Assembly (NCBI GenBank): GCA_023055505.1
Contig: JALIRH010000116.1
Span: 682,001 to 746,000, forward strand
Origin: Callipepla californica brunnescens
Taxonomy: Eukaryota > Chordata > Aves > Galliformes > Odontophoridae
Direction: 5' to 3'
Length of the DNA: 64,000 nucleotides
Part shown: positions 44,901 through 58,111 of the stretch, piece by piece
Layout of the letters: each line of letters opens with the position of its first letter
How positions within the stretch are numbered: the first letter of the stretch is position 1
Program-made: the position numbers and the translations under genes
The notes under the pieces: model-generated
Database searches by the model: none
Seen by the model: only the letters and a program-made list of their open reading frames with translations
What the model was told of the DNA's origin: nothing

Positions 44901-46554
44901 TCAATTTTCCACAGTAAGAATTTAGAGATAAGTAGAAGTGTAGAGCCTCCCTGAGAATTTCACTTCTAAAACTATAGGAAAATAAAAATATTATTATCTA
45001 GTGTCTAAAGGAGAAGACTTCCTTGAGTAGGGATGCCTCTCAATCTTACACATGCGCAGAAATTCCCTTGCACCTTGACTTCAAGATGCCTTACCAATAC
45101 AGATCCTTAGTAAGTGATCATTTGTTTTAGGCTTTGTTAACCTCACTAAGATCACATCAGATTACATTTTAGATTGGTTGTAAGCTCTGTTACCTTCACT
45201 AAGATTATTTCTTAGACTTATTGGGCACGTATAAGCTCTTAGACATAGACTATCAATCAAGTTTGGGGCTAAGAGTGGATTGAGTCACACCTAGGCTCCT
45301 TACCTCCATGATTCCAATTGTTTAGAAAGCAAATAAATCCATTCTGAACATTGTGACTTAATGGGAGGATCTCTTATGCAGTTCTGTTCGTCCTGTATGC
45401 AGTAAATAAGTGTATCCAGTTATCTCTAATCTTCCTAAGTTGCTGTTGAATCACCATGTTATATTTATATTATGTTAATAAATACATTGTAGCTCCTCTC
45501 TTAAGACTGCAGTGTAGTGCAGTATGTTTCCATCTGCAAGACCAGATTCTGACATGAGCAGCAGATAAGATAATCAAGTTAGATACAGAAAGTGCATAAA
45601 ACTTCAAAATCTACAGACTCCTGATACACAAGATTTTCAGAAATGTGCCAACTTCTATATTTACATAATCACAAGAACAGAACAGAGGGAGATGTAAGGT
45701 TCGAAGAGACAAATCAATCAAGGTGAGAGTCTGGAAAATTAAGGATCATAGGTAGTAAAAAGACATAGTTAAAAAAGATTGCAACTAACTCCACCCAAAG
45801 AGATAAATTGACAAGAGCAATAGCCAGGAAGTTCAAAATTAATGTAGGCAGGTCATTAAGAGAAAAATATTGAACAATGAATTAAAGATGAAAGACTATA
45901 AATTACCATTTAAAAGTTTTAGAGAGAAGCCAGACACAAATATTTGAGGTTCTGTGTTAAGAAGAAAAATTAATACCAAAACTCTTGAATATAACTGAAA
46001 GCTTGAAATATAAGTTGAATTATTTCATAAGGAATGTATCAGATCTATTGATAACAAAAGAAGAATCATTATTTGAAATACAAGCAATGCTATTTTCTTT
46101 AAATATGGAATGAGTTATTGAAAATACTGCTTTTTCTGAATAAAAATCAGATTTGTAACTCCCTTGTTCTATGTTATTTCCTTAACCTTTGTAATATTAC
46201 ATGTTCTGGAATAATTGTTCCTTCTTTATTCTTTTTGTTTGTTTGTTTGTTTGTTTGTTTTTGTTTTTAAATACTTATCTCCTGATGCAATTTCTCCAGA
46301 ATAGTATTTTTGGCATTGATAGTCTTGTTTTTTTTTGCTTTCCAATTTTATCAGTAATATATCTGAGATATAAAAAGTACGAAGAAAAAATACCAAGTAC
46401 ATGTGTGCTCTCAAATCTGACAATTACTATTTCTGTAAAGTCATATACTCCTATTTCTCTAGATGAAAAAAATAAACATATACCAAATTTTTATAAAAAA
46501 ATTCTTTGACATCAAACAATCTGAAACTTAAGACTATTATTTCCCAACAAAGAA
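41970..46554. other. AT-rich non-coding DNA
   Basis: No convincing coding sequence or RNA gene. Only short open frames, poly-T tracts (near 42330 and 43965) and a TTTG run at about 46229-46262 were seen. Confidence 0.6.
46229..46270. repeat. TTTG tetranucleotide microsatellite
   Basis: Consecutive TTTG units. The open frame spanning it on either strand is not a supported gene. Confidence 0.85.
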
Positions 46555-48385
46555 GAACTCAGGCAAAAATGTTACGAGGCCTGTCTGGATGAATAGGGAG
46601 CTTCTGGATGAACTGAATACAAAAAGAATATCTACAGAGGGCTGAAGCAAGGACAAGTAACCTTGAGAGGATTTGGGACATTGGGATATATTCTGAGCCA
46701 CAAGTCAAGAAGGCTAAAACCCAGATAGAATTTAATCTGGCCAGGGACATCAAGGACCATGAGGACCACAAGAAAGGTTTCTACAAAACCTTTGAGGTAC
46801 CTCAAAAGGAAGCACAAAAGTATGACTAGACAAAATGTGAGACCTCTCTTGAAGAAATAGGAGGCCTGGTTACCTGAGGCAGTGAAAAGTACAAGATACC
46901 AGTAAGATTACCAGTAAGATTGGCCTTGAGGAATCCCAGGTCTCAGAGGCCAGGCTGAAATAAAGATGTACCCTTCGTGGAAAAGGATCAGGTTATGAAA
47001 TACTTGAGCAAACAGGACATTCATTAAGTCCATGGGCCCTGACGGGATGCTCCCATGAGTGCTAAGGGAACTGGCAGGTATGATTATATTTTTTGCTCTA
47101 TTGTTACAATTGGGAGAAGTTCCTGAAAACTCTAAACAAATGTCATTCCTACTTTCAAGAAGGGCAAGAAGAAGGATTCAGGAAACTACAGAAGGTGACA
47201 AAACAGATAATCCTGAAAACCATTTCCAGGAACATTAAGGTGAAGAAAGTCATCAGGATTTATCAAAGACAAGTTATGCCTGACCAACCTGATAAACTTC
47301 TATAATGAAATGGCCAGGCTGAAGGAAAATGAGAGGATATTGTCTTCCTGGATTTCAAGAAGGCCTTTGGACCAGCTCCAGTAAGATCTCATAAAGCAGC
47401 TGTTGAAGTAGGGTCAGTATGAGCAGAGAGTGAGATGGATAACAAGCTGGACTCAGATGGTACTGGTCAGTGATGCAAAGTCTACTTGGAGAACATTATC
47501 AAATGGTTTTTTTTGTTTGTTTGTTTGAGTAGTAGAGCAAGAATTCACTCTCAGGAAATTTAAGAATGACAGAAAGCTGGAAGCAGCAACTGACTCAATA
47601 GAGTCAAAAACCAGCCAGTGTGGATTCTGGCTAGGCTGAAGAGGTGTACTGACAACACTGTCACCAAGTTCAGCAAGAATTGGGGAGACCTGTGCGCTGG
47701 AGGTTGTAGTACATGCTGAGGGCTACCCACATGGAAAGTAGCTCTTCAGAAATAGGATTCCTGGTAGACACCCAGTTGAACTTCAGTCAGCAATATTCCC
47801 TTGTCACTAAGATGGCTTATGGTACTGTTGCTTCTTTAGTCAAAATATCATTATCAAGTCATGAGAGGTGATCCTTCTCCTCTCCCTAGCAAAGGTGAGG
47901 CTTCACTTGGAGTATGAAGTCAAATTCTGGGCTATGCAATGCTAGTTAGATGTGGGCATACTGGAAAGTTTCCAGTGGAGGGCCATCAAGATGATCAAGG
48001 GACTTGGAGCACCTCTCCTATGAGGAAAGGCTGAAAATTAGAACTGTTCAACTTGGAGGAGACTCAGGGGGGATCTTCTATTTAAAAAAAATAAATACCT
48101 CAAGGGGAGACGCATGCTCTTTTCAGGGATTCCCATTACCATAACATAAGGCAGTGCAGACAAACTAGAACATAGGAAGTTCTATCTGAACATCAGGAAG
48201 CACTTCTTTATAGCACTGGAAGAGGTTAACTAGAGTTTGTAGAGTCTGCTTCCTTGGAGATGTTCAAAAGCCATCTGGACAGGTACCTGGGCAACATGCT
48301 CTGGGTGTCCCTGCTCAAGCACGGACTAGACCAGGTGACCTGCATAGTTCTCTTTTCACCTTAACCATTCTGTGATACTGTGTGG
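46555..48385 (+). mobile_element. Old CR1 LINE fragment, RT region to 3' end
   Basis: The order follows CR1: an ORF2 linker (GACATCAAGGACCATGAGGA and GAAAGGTTTCTACAAAA near 46748-46791), the RT block encoding a GPDGMLP-like phrase near 47035-47055, and phrases typical of the CR1 3' part (GACTTGGAGCACCTCTCCTA near 48001). The end has the conserved CCTGGGCAACATGCTCTGGG near 48286 and an AACCATTCTGTGAT-type tail near 48364-48378. Many frameshifts and stops are present, so it is an inactive fossil copy. Confidence 0.85.
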
Positions 48386-49294
48386 TATCTGCATAGAATC
48401 TTCTTCTCTTCATTAGTCTTATGAGAGCTGTAAAGTGCCACACTAGGCATTATTTTCTACATTCTTAATAAGCACATACTTATTTTAGCTTAAAGGGGAA
48501 AAATACCTTACTAATTGATTCATCACATATTCATTCTACAACACAATGGTGCATTGCTTCTGTCAGGGGATGCATCCTTTTTTAGGTCAGAAAGAAAGTA
48601 GCAGTGAAGTAAAGAGTTAGATGTGATTCAAACATTCTTACTGCTACCAGTTACACAATCAGTTGGCATGGTAATAAACATAATTCTCTGTAACACTTAG
48701 TAGGCTCATGGTTTATACAACTCAGTAAACTATGTAGACTTTAAATACTGCCTGATACTCATTTTAAAATGCTTCACAATAAATGGTATATTTTTTCCGC
48801 AGTTAAAAAACACTTGAAAAATCTATTTGTGTTTTGCAGTAAACTTAAATTAGTATGTACTTTGAACTGTAACACTAGCATAACTTTCATGGGCTCAGCA
48901 TTTAAACAGAGCCTTAAAAGAAGTAGTGCTGTGAAACTGCAGTAGAGACATTCTAGCAGAAACATTAGAATCACTGTAATATATATTTGCTTAGTTCGAG
49001 GACCCTCTGCTGTATGTGCATATATACCATTCACAACCTATAACTTAAAGGTAGACTTAAAATTTGAACAGAAATAATTCAGTTTCCATTAATTTATGGT
49101 ATGGGCCATTTGAATTTCATGAGCTTTCCCACTCTGCACTGGGTGACTTCAGGGGGAATAGAAGCAAGTGCTAGTTCTACTCATCTCTACTCAGTTTATT
49201 AGGAATAATAGCAATTAAACTATAATTCAGAAAACCTAAGATAATTAGACTCTAATTCAGATAACCTATAATTCAGTACCGAAGTTGAATATAG
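48386..49294. other. AT-rich non-coding DNA
   Basis: Nothing recognisable beyond short open frames. Confidence 0.55.
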
Positions 49295-49790
49295 ACAGAA
49301 ATGCATTTTCAGCGATGTGGCATCCAAAACTTCTCTGCAGTCTGTTCCAGTGCCTTAACATCATCTGAGTAAAGAATTTCTTCCTAATATCTAATTTAAA
49401 CCTACTCTCTTTTATTTAAAAAATGTTACAGCTTGTCCTGTCATTACACTCCCCAAACAGTCTGTCTCTGTAATTCCTGTACACCTCCTCTAAGTACTGG
49501 AAAACTACTGTAATATCTCACCAGAATATTTTTTTCTTTATCAACCTCAACTTGTTTAACCTCACCTATACTAGGAAGTTATCCTCAATAACGTCAGTAT
49601 TTTCCAGTAATCTCCCAGACTGCTTGCAATTTGCTGTGCCACTTTACCAGATGATGTCAGGGTGGTGGAAGTCACCTATCAGTATCAGAGCCTGCAAATG
49701 TGGTGCTTCCTGCCTGCATCAACATCCTGTCCTTATCCACGCGACCTGTAGTAGACATCAACCACAACACTGGAAATGCCTATTGTAATG
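49295..49790 (-). mobile_element. CR1 LINE fragments, minus orientation
   Basis: On the plus strand, CCAAAACTTCTCTGCAGTCT, CTGTTCCAGTGCCTTAACAT and AAGAATTTCTTCCTAATATC (about 49320-49400) are the reverse complement of the CR1 3' region. From about 49655 a second block (GTCACCTATCAGTATCAGAG and CGCGACCTGTAGTAGACATC) resembles a more 5' CR1 coding part. The two may be one internally deleted element or two insertions. Confidence 0.72.
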
Positions 49791-52478
49791 TGTCTGAATA
49801 ATATGACATACAGAATACAGAGATTTTAACATTAAGTTATAAACAGTAGTGCAGTATATGAACTTGTAAAATCCCCAGACAATTGTCTCTTAATTGTCCG
49901 TAGAGATAAATATAGTGTAGCTCATAATCATAGTTAGGTATTTACTGATTATCTAGTGTTATGAAAGTCTGAAAGCTCATTAAATTAAACAATCTGTGTT
50001 ATGTACAATAACTGTAAAATTTAATTCACCTACATGTGACTTTTGAAAAACAGATAAGTCTAAGAAATGTAATCTCTAAGCATGGAATACTGTGTAAGTA
50101 GCTTAGAATACAAAATTTAAAGCACGCTCAGAGAAACTAAATTTATTCCATGTCCAAAAATTCTGAACTCTTACTAATTGAGTTTTTAAGACTAGAAGAT
50201 ACCTAAAAATCTAAGATTGTGTCATGATATTTCATACAATATGTTGTATATTGCAACATATATGCAGATGCATATATGTTGTATATTGCATCACATATAT
50301 GCAGATGTTATGTATTATTATAAAGATTAAGAAAAAAAATTGTTAACTGAATTTATCTTTTCTCTTAATACTGAGATTATATGAAATTTATTTTTTTTAA
50401 CAAACTTACATACGTATTGTACTTCATATGTATTTGAGAGGAAAAAATGATAACTAGTGGAAATCTTGTAAGAATAAATTTAGCTATTTGTTAGAAATTC
50501 TGAAAAAGTGCTTGATAAAGAATTAAATGTGTTTACTGATGCTACTAAGGTAAACACTGAAATGCGTTGTTTTTTGTTATTTGTTTGTTTGTTTGTTGTT
50601 TTTTTGTTATTTGTTTGTTTGTTTGTTTTACTTATAGTATGGATATTTAGAGAGGTATGATATAGTGTGGACATGCAGATCTACAAAGACCGTGATGGAT
50701 GAAAAGGACAGGTACCAGGAATAGTAGTACTTCTTACCCCTGTTGGTGCTTTCCAGTATGTCATTTATGTTCCTGGTCATATAACATAGCATTTTTACTG
50801 TATTCATAAAACAATTGCATCTGATGATACCAAATAATTATATTCTTTTAGTCTATCATTTAAACAATTATTTTTCTGTTTGTTTGCCTTTCTTCCCTTT
50901 CTCTTGAGACAAAAATATGCATAGGATGCACGGATATCAGCACAAATCCCCATGACGAGATTAGTGACAGAATATTATACAAGATGTTTGCTTTGACAAA
51001 AATTTGGTCAGTGTGCAGGATTTAAGGCATGACTCAGCAGAGGCCTAACACAAAGCTTTCCTTACCCACAGCCCTTCAAGACTTATAGTTTTATCTTCAT
51101 GAAGGTAATGCATAAATTGACATTAGATGGGGATCCTTACATTGTCAGTTTTTACCTCTACCACTGTCCTTTTTGTTTTGGAATTAAAAGGGAGTTAGAA
51201 GAATCTTTCTTATTTTCTCTTTCAAGTTGCTGTATTAAACAATATCAAACTCCTCATTTCCTTTCTCATTTCTGGAATTCCTATTTGAAAGCTATTAACT
51301 AAAAGTTCTAATAGCATACTATCAGCTTTACACGTTAGGATAAAAGCAACTTTCTGTAGCAGTAATAGCAAACAATGAGTTCGCTATATAATGTTTATAT
51401 GCATTTTAAAATTGCATATACATTACTAAGTAGCAAAATCAGTTTTGTATTTCAAGAAATTCATTTATATAATACATTTTCATTCCTTCCATTTCTTTTA
51501 TTGAAATTTAGGAATGATAAAGCTAGTGCTGACACAGGGAAGCTTATGGTCTCTTACAGAAGCCTTGTGCAGCCCTTGATGCCAACACTGCCATGAAAAC
51601 TCAATAAATTGGCTCACTGAGAGACAAATACAGACTACCCAGATTTCTGTCCTCATCAGTCATATTCAAGAGCAAAATTACTCTCTTTGGAAAATTCCCA
51701 TACTTTCATTCTTTTACATGACATCCTGTTAGTACAGTGACAGCTATTGTCAAGCCAGATTTCCTCTTTGAAAATGCACAACTTCAGAGCCTTGTAAAAG
51801 CTTGCCCTTGATACAGTTTGCCTGTAGAACAAGCAGATTTGCGTGAGAAAAGATGTGAGACTAGCAAGGGCATAGAAGGGCTTAATAATGGCTATGAGCT
51901 TTAACCTTTGGGAAACAGGATTGTAAGTAGATGATCTCAACTATAACACCGATGCTGACAGGTTTTTGCCTAACTTTGAAATTGGGTGATATTCTTTTAA
52001 AATTGCCATTTTTTAATCATTCTAGCAAAGTACAGAGAAATAAATGGGACTGATATTCAGATTTCTCTGTTTATATTTAAATCAAAGAGAAGTGTCATGT
52101 AAAGCTGATATTACAATCTCTACTTATTAATACACTGCTTAATTTATACCAATACAGTTAAGGCTATTCTGATATACACTATTTTTATAATAGTTTCTTT
52201 CTTTCTTTTTTCCCCAGTGATAATGATATCAAATGTAAGTATCCTTATGAGAAGCTTGTTTCCTATAGTAAAATTTTTAGTGTCTTCATTACTAAGGAAA
52301 TTGTTTTTGGTTTTTCTTTTTTCTTTTTTTCTTTTTTTTCAAAATGTAAGGAGCTTTCTTTAAGGCTATTCTCAACCATGGTAAAAGTCCTGTCTTCTTC
52401 ACTGAGAAGTTGGGTCAATTATACTAACTTTGTCTCGATGTTGCATGTAATATTGTCAATGGTAATATTGTCAATGGA
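49791..52478. other. AT-rich non-coding DNA with small tandem duplications
   Basis: No gene recognised. A roughly 35-bp duplicated unit containing ATATGTTGTATATTGCA lies at about 50238-50310. A TTTG-rich duplicated block is at about 50565-50630. A 15-bp duplication of TAATATTGTCAATGG is at about 52449-52477, immediately before the solo LTR. Confidence 0.65.
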
Positions 52479-53003
52479 TGTTTTGGCCTGGTTCCATGAC
52501 TGATAGGGCAGAGGGACGTACAGAACCATGCCCTAGGAAATGGGAAGGGACAAAAAGAGAGAGGATAGGGAGATGAGCCTAAAATCAAAACATCAGTCTG
52601 TGGAGGAAAGCTAATTTACTAAATAAGATATCAGAATATAAAATAACACAATATAATACAATACAATCGGAATTGAGGTTAATAAATCAAATAAAATGAT
52701 AGGAAGAGTGTCAGAAACTGAAGGTCTTACACTAAAGCTGATGGTTAGATGGCTAGGGAACGTCCACTGCTAAGATGACTAGCAAAAGAGAGAAGCCTTG
52801 GGGCTTGCATGTCTTTTATTTTTCCCTCTGAGTAGAAGATGGGAACTCAAAGTCCTCTAGGGCATGTAATTCTTCTCTTCTGAGGGAAAAGGTATCCATA
52901 AATTCAGCAGCCCATGGAACTGGAGTATTCACTCTTTAACTCCCTGTGCCTTACATGATGCTGTGATGTGGAAAAGCAATACCAAAGTCATAAAACCATG
53001 ACA
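52479..53003 (-). repeat. Diverged solo LTR of the same type as the ERV-L-like LTR
   Basis: It aligns by eye along its whole length with 5514-6058: both contain AAGCTAATTTACTAAATAAG and a run of GCAATACC or GAATACC-like words before TCATAAAACCATGACA at the right edge. About 525 bp. The GA microsatellite is absent. No gag or pol flanks it, so it is a solo LTR. No obvious target-site duplication was seen. Confidence 0.85.
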
Positions 53004-54774
53004 TGTAGTCCTAAGAGCACACCATCTTAATTGCCTACTTGAGATTAAATACAGAAAATTCATATATATTATGCCTTGAACATACAGATGTTAAAAATGC
53101 TTGATAATTTAAATTTCAATGTTAAAAGTAATTATTTAATGTATGTATATAAATACATACATTTAAATGGTAGCGGTCAAAAAAGTTTCTGGAATTATAA
53201 GCAGAACTGCCAACATCAGATTTACTTGTCAATTCTTTGTAAAATATTTGCAGAGAGACATTTGTAGTTATATGACTGTAACTGCAATATGCACTTCCCA
53301 TTGAAGTACATTAGCAGACCTTTTATAGGAAGGAGATAAGCTCTCAACCATGTGGATTTAGCTGTGGAGCACTTTTTGTGAATACTTTGAAGCTGAGAGC
53401 ATTTATGGCCTTGCAAAAAACACTTAGCCTCTTGCACAGTTGGACCCTGAAACAGACAAGCAAGTTGTCAGGTGAGAAAACAAGTACAAGTTTAATTATC
53501 TTTAGGCCATAGCACATCTGTCATGTGCTACTGTACTTACTGAAATGCTCTATTCTTTAGAAACAAATTGCATTCAAAGAACTATTCTGCTTTTCAATAA
53601 CAAATCCCCTTCTATAAATATACAATCAAAATTTCTTGATTACATTACAAAATGCACGATACAGAGGTTACTGTTGACATGCAGATAGATTTTAAGATAA
53701 ATGTAGAATGGTGTTGTGCTTTTACTATTTCAGTTATAAGATAAAAGCAAGAAACATAATAAAGAACTGTCTAGACTAAACTGAATGAATTATGAGTTCT
53801 AATTGCATTGATTTGTAAAGTGTTTTATCAAATAAAAAAATTCATTTAATCACTCACTTTTATTCTTCACTGATACATGACAGACCTTTTATAGATCTTT
53901 GGAAGAGAAAATAGAGGAAAGAAATTTAAATATGCTTAATTTGATTCTTCCCATTTTATTCAATTGAAAGAAAGGAAATGAAGCAGCCTCTCATACTCCA
54001 GAAGGTACTTTTACCACCACTGTCTGGTCATTACTGATGCCATTCTGCTTCAGACTAAGGATAACATTCAGTCTTAAAAAGAGGTATGTGAAATACTGTA
54101 GAGAAGGCAAACCACAATGTTTATACTTTAAATGAGCACCCATATGCTTTTTGGAGAGGTATTTTGGAAGGTGAGTTGGAATGTAGATCTTCCCAAATGA
54201 CATTTGATTTCCATTCAGGAAAATAAATTCAACTTGAAATCTCTATGGTGTATAACAATATAACCTCTGTAATTTCACTGAAAATTAAACAAATCTTACT
54301 TTTATTCTTTTTAGACTGACTTTTAATATATTTCTTTAACTCAACAATTTGTTTGAAAGTAATTCCTAGCCTTTAATCTGGAGAGATGCAATTCATTATT
54401 TGGGTTTTCCCAGGATTCAGTAACCAAAATTGTTATATTACTATTTCTTAATTAGCCTTCTTTACGTGAGTTAACTCTAAGTTTATACTTTACTAAATTT
54501 TGCCAGAAATGAGATGTTGTTTAATAGTTGGAAAGGTCTTGCTGAGTCATACTGACACGATTTACAGCTCATTTCATAGAAGTGTGATATAATGCAATTA
54601 TTTTTATAATTATTTAAATATAGTACTTACAAAAGATCTCTCAAAATTTATGTCAGCTGAAGATTTTTTTTTACTTGTAAGTTTTCTATTTTTTTATAGT
54701 TATTTTATTTTTTTATTTTTTCTTTAGCTTGAGGAAAAAAAGGGAATAGAGCATATTATTGCAAGTATTGCAAT
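53004..54774. other. AT-rich non-coding DNA
   Basis: No supported gene or RNA. The stretch ends in T-rich sequence (about 54660-54725), then TTGCAAGTATTGCAATA just before the minisatellite starts. Confidence 0.6.
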
Positions 54775-57414
54775 ATGGGGCGGATATGGAGCAGCAGTGG
54801 GGCAGATATGAGGTAGCTATGAGGAGGCTATGGGGCAGTAGTGGGGAAGCAGTGAGGCAGCTATGGGGCAGCAGTTGGGCAGCTATGAGGAGGCTATGGG
54901 GAGGCTATGGGGCAGCAGTGAGGCAGTTTTGGGGCACCAGTGAGGCAGCTATGGGGAGGCTACGGGGCAGCAGTCGGGCAGCTATGGGGCGGATATGGAG
55001 CAGCAGTGGGGCAGATATGAGGAGGCTATGAGGAGGCTATGGGGCAGCAGTGAGGCAGCTATGGGACAGGTATGAGGCACTTATCAAGCAGCTCTGGGGC
55101 AGCGGTGTGGCAGCTAAGAGGAGGCAATTGGGAGGCTATGGGGCAGCTATGAAGCAGCAGTGAGGCAGCTATGGGGCGTCTATGGGGCAGCAGTGGGGCA
55201 ACTATGAGGAGACTATGGGGAGGCTATGGGGCAGCTATTGGGCAGCAGTGAGGCAGCAATGAGGCAGCTATGAGGAGGCTATGGGAAGCCGATGAGGCAG
55301 CTATAGAGCGGCTATGGGGCAGTAGTGGGGCAGCTATTGGGCAGCTATTGGGAAGCAGTGGCAAGGCTATCGGGCGGCTATTAGGCAGCCATTGGGCACC
55401 ATGGGGCAGCAGTGAGGCAGCTATGGGACGGCTATGGGGAGGCTATGGGGCAGGTATGGGGCAGCAGTGGGGCAGCTATGGAGCAGATATCGAGAGGTTA
55501 TGAGGCAGCTATGGGGTGGCGATGAGGCAGACATAGGGAAGCTATGGTGGAGCAGGGAGGCAGCTATGGGGTGGCTATGGGGCAGCAGTGAGACAGCTAT
55601 GGGGCAAGTATGGGGAGGCTATGGGGCAGTAATGGGGCAGCTATGGGGCGGCTATGAGGCAGCCATGGGGTACATCTGGGGCACCAGTGAGGCAGCTATG
55701 GGGAGGCTATGGGGCAGCCATGGGGTACGTCTGGGGCACCAGTGAGGCAGCTAAGGGCAGCAGTGAGGCAGCTATGGGGAGGCTATGGGGCAGCAGTGAG
55801 GCAGTAGTGGGTCAGCTATGGGGCATAAGTGCTGCAGCTATGGGGCTGCAGTGGGGCAGCTAAGAGGAAGCTATGGGGAGGCTATGGGGCAGCTATTGTG
55901 CATCAGTGAGGAAGCTACGAGGCGGCAATGGGGCAGCAGTTTTGCAGTTATGAGGCAGCTATGGGGCAGCAGTGAGGCAGCTATGAGGAGACTATGGGGA
56001 GGCTATGGGGCAGAAGTGGGGCAGCTATGGGGTAGCCATGGGGCAGCCATCAAACGGCTATGGGGCAGCAGTGGGGCAGCTAAGAGGAGGCTATGGACCA
56101 GCTATGGGGCGGCTACAAGGCAGCCATGGGGCAACTATGGGGAAGCAGTGAGAGAGCTATGAGGAGGCTATGGGTAGGCTATAGGGCAGGTATTGGACAG
56201 CTATGAGGCAGCCATGGTGCAGCTATGGGGCAGCAGTGGGGCAGCAGTGGGGCGGCTATTAGGCAGCCATGGGGTGGCAATGGGACACCAGTGAGACATC
56301 TATGGGGTGGATATGTAGCAGCAGTGGGGCAGGTATGGGGCAGTAGTGGGGTAGCTATGAGGAGGCTACGGGGCAACTATGGGGCAGCAGAGAGGCAGCG
56401 ATGGGACAGGTATGAGGAGGCTATGGGGAGACTACGGGGCAGCTATGAAGCTGCAGTGAGGCAGCTATGGGGCGGCTATGGGGAGGCTATGGGGCAGCTA
56501 TGGAAAAGCTATGAGGCAACCATGGGGCTGCAGTTGGGCAGCTCTGGGGCCGCATTGAGGAAGCTATGGGGCAGCTCCGAGGAGCCTATGCAGCAGCTAT
56601 GGAGCGGCTATGAGGCAGCTATGGGGCAGGTATGAGGCAGCCATGGGGCGGCTGTGGGGCAGCAGTGAGGCAGCTATGAAGAGGCTATGGGGAGGCTAAG
56701 GGGCAGCAGTGGGGCAGCTACGGGGCGGCTATGAGGCAGCCATTGGGCATCTAAGGGGCAGCAGTGGGGCAGCTATAAAGAGGCTATGGGGAGGCTATGG
56801 GGCAGCTATGGTGCATCAGTGAGGAAGCTATGGGGCGTCAATGGGGCAGCAGTTTGACAGCTATGAGGCAGCCACGGGGCAGCTATGGGGCAGCAGTGGG
56901 ACAGCTATGAGGAGGCTATAGGGCAGCTATGGGGCAGCTCTGAGGAGGCTATGGGGAGGCTATGGAGCAGCTATGGGGCAGCAGTGAGGAAGCTATGGGG
57001 TGGCTATGGGGCGGCTATGAGGCAGCTATGGGGTAGCAGTGAGACAGCTATGAGGAGGCTACGGGGAGGCTATAGGGCAGTTATGGGGCGGGTATTAGAC
57101 AGCCATGGGGCGGCTATGGGGCAGCAGGGAGGTAGCAATGGGGCAGCAGTGGGGCAGCTATGATGAGGCTATGGCGAGGCTCTGGGGCAGCTATGGTGCA
57201 CCAGTGAGGCAGCTATTGGGTAGCTGTGAGGAGGCTGTGGGGAGGCTATGGGGCAGATATGCGGCAACGGTGAGGCAGCTATTGGGAAGCTATGGGGCAG
57301 CAGTGAGGCAGTAGTGGGTCAGCGATGGGGCAGCAGTGAGGCAGCTATGGGGCTGCAGTGGGGCATCTAAGAGGAAGCTATGGCGAGGCTATGGGGCAGC
57401 TATGGGGCAGCAAT
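54775..57414 (+). repeat. 11-bp minisatellite, full left boundary visible
   Basis: Same unit as at 1-1630. The array begins abruptly at about 54775 in AT-rich DNA and ends at about 57414 against the ERV RNase H region, giving about 2.6 kb. Bases 55785-57414 match 1-1630 with few substitutions. Open frames of 60-136 codons in different forward frames carry the WGxxxAAMxxL-like 11-residue period. Confidence 0.94.
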
Positions 57415-58111
57415 CGGGCTTTCCCACAAAGCGACACAATCCATCTGTGAACAGGGCGTATCTCTTTTCATCTTCTGTTAGTTCATTATATGGTGAGGCT
57501 TCTTTAGCACGTGACACCTCCTCTGCTGGGGTTGTTCCAAACTTTTTACCTTCAGGCCAGTCCATGATCACCTCCAGGATTCCTGAACTGTTGGGGTTCC
57601 CCATCCGAGCTTGCTGTGTAATCAGCGCAATCCACTTACTCCAAGTGGCATCAGTAGCATGATGGGTAGAGGGAACTGTTCCTTTAAACATCCAGTTCAG
57701 TACTGGCAGTCGAGGTGCCAGAAGGAGCTGCGTTTCAGTACCGATTACTTCAGAAGCAGCTCGAACCCCCTGATATGTGGCTAAGATCTCCTTCTCAGTT
57801 GGAGTGTAGCGCTCCTCAGACCCCCTGTATGCTCGACTCCAGAAACCAAGGGGTCGGCCTTGGGTCTCTCCAGAAGCTCTTTGCCACAAACTCCAAGTGG
57901 GACCTTCCTTTCCAGCAGCAGTGTAGAGGATGTTCTTTACATCCTGTCCCGTCCGCACTGGCCCCAGGGCCACGGCACGGGCTATCTCCTGCTTCATTTG
58001 CTCAAAAGCCTGCTGCTGCTCAGGGCCCCACACAAAATCATTCTTCTTCCAGAGGTCACCTGATAAAGGGGGCTCACAATGAGGCTGTAGTTTGGAACAT
58101 GCAGTCTCCAA
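57389..58111 (-). pseudogene. pol: ERV pol fragment (RT tail to RNase H start), copy 2
   Basis: Equivalent to 1605-2327, with a few residue changes (such as Trp for Cys in SLWQRASGE and Thr for Ala in EILATYQ). It ends in minisatellite-encoded residues after FVGKP. Confidence 0.85.

Noticed and set aside
46201..46509. 102-codon plus-strand frame with a Phe/Val/Cys run
   Set aside because: Produced by a TTTG microsatellite and AT-rich DNA.
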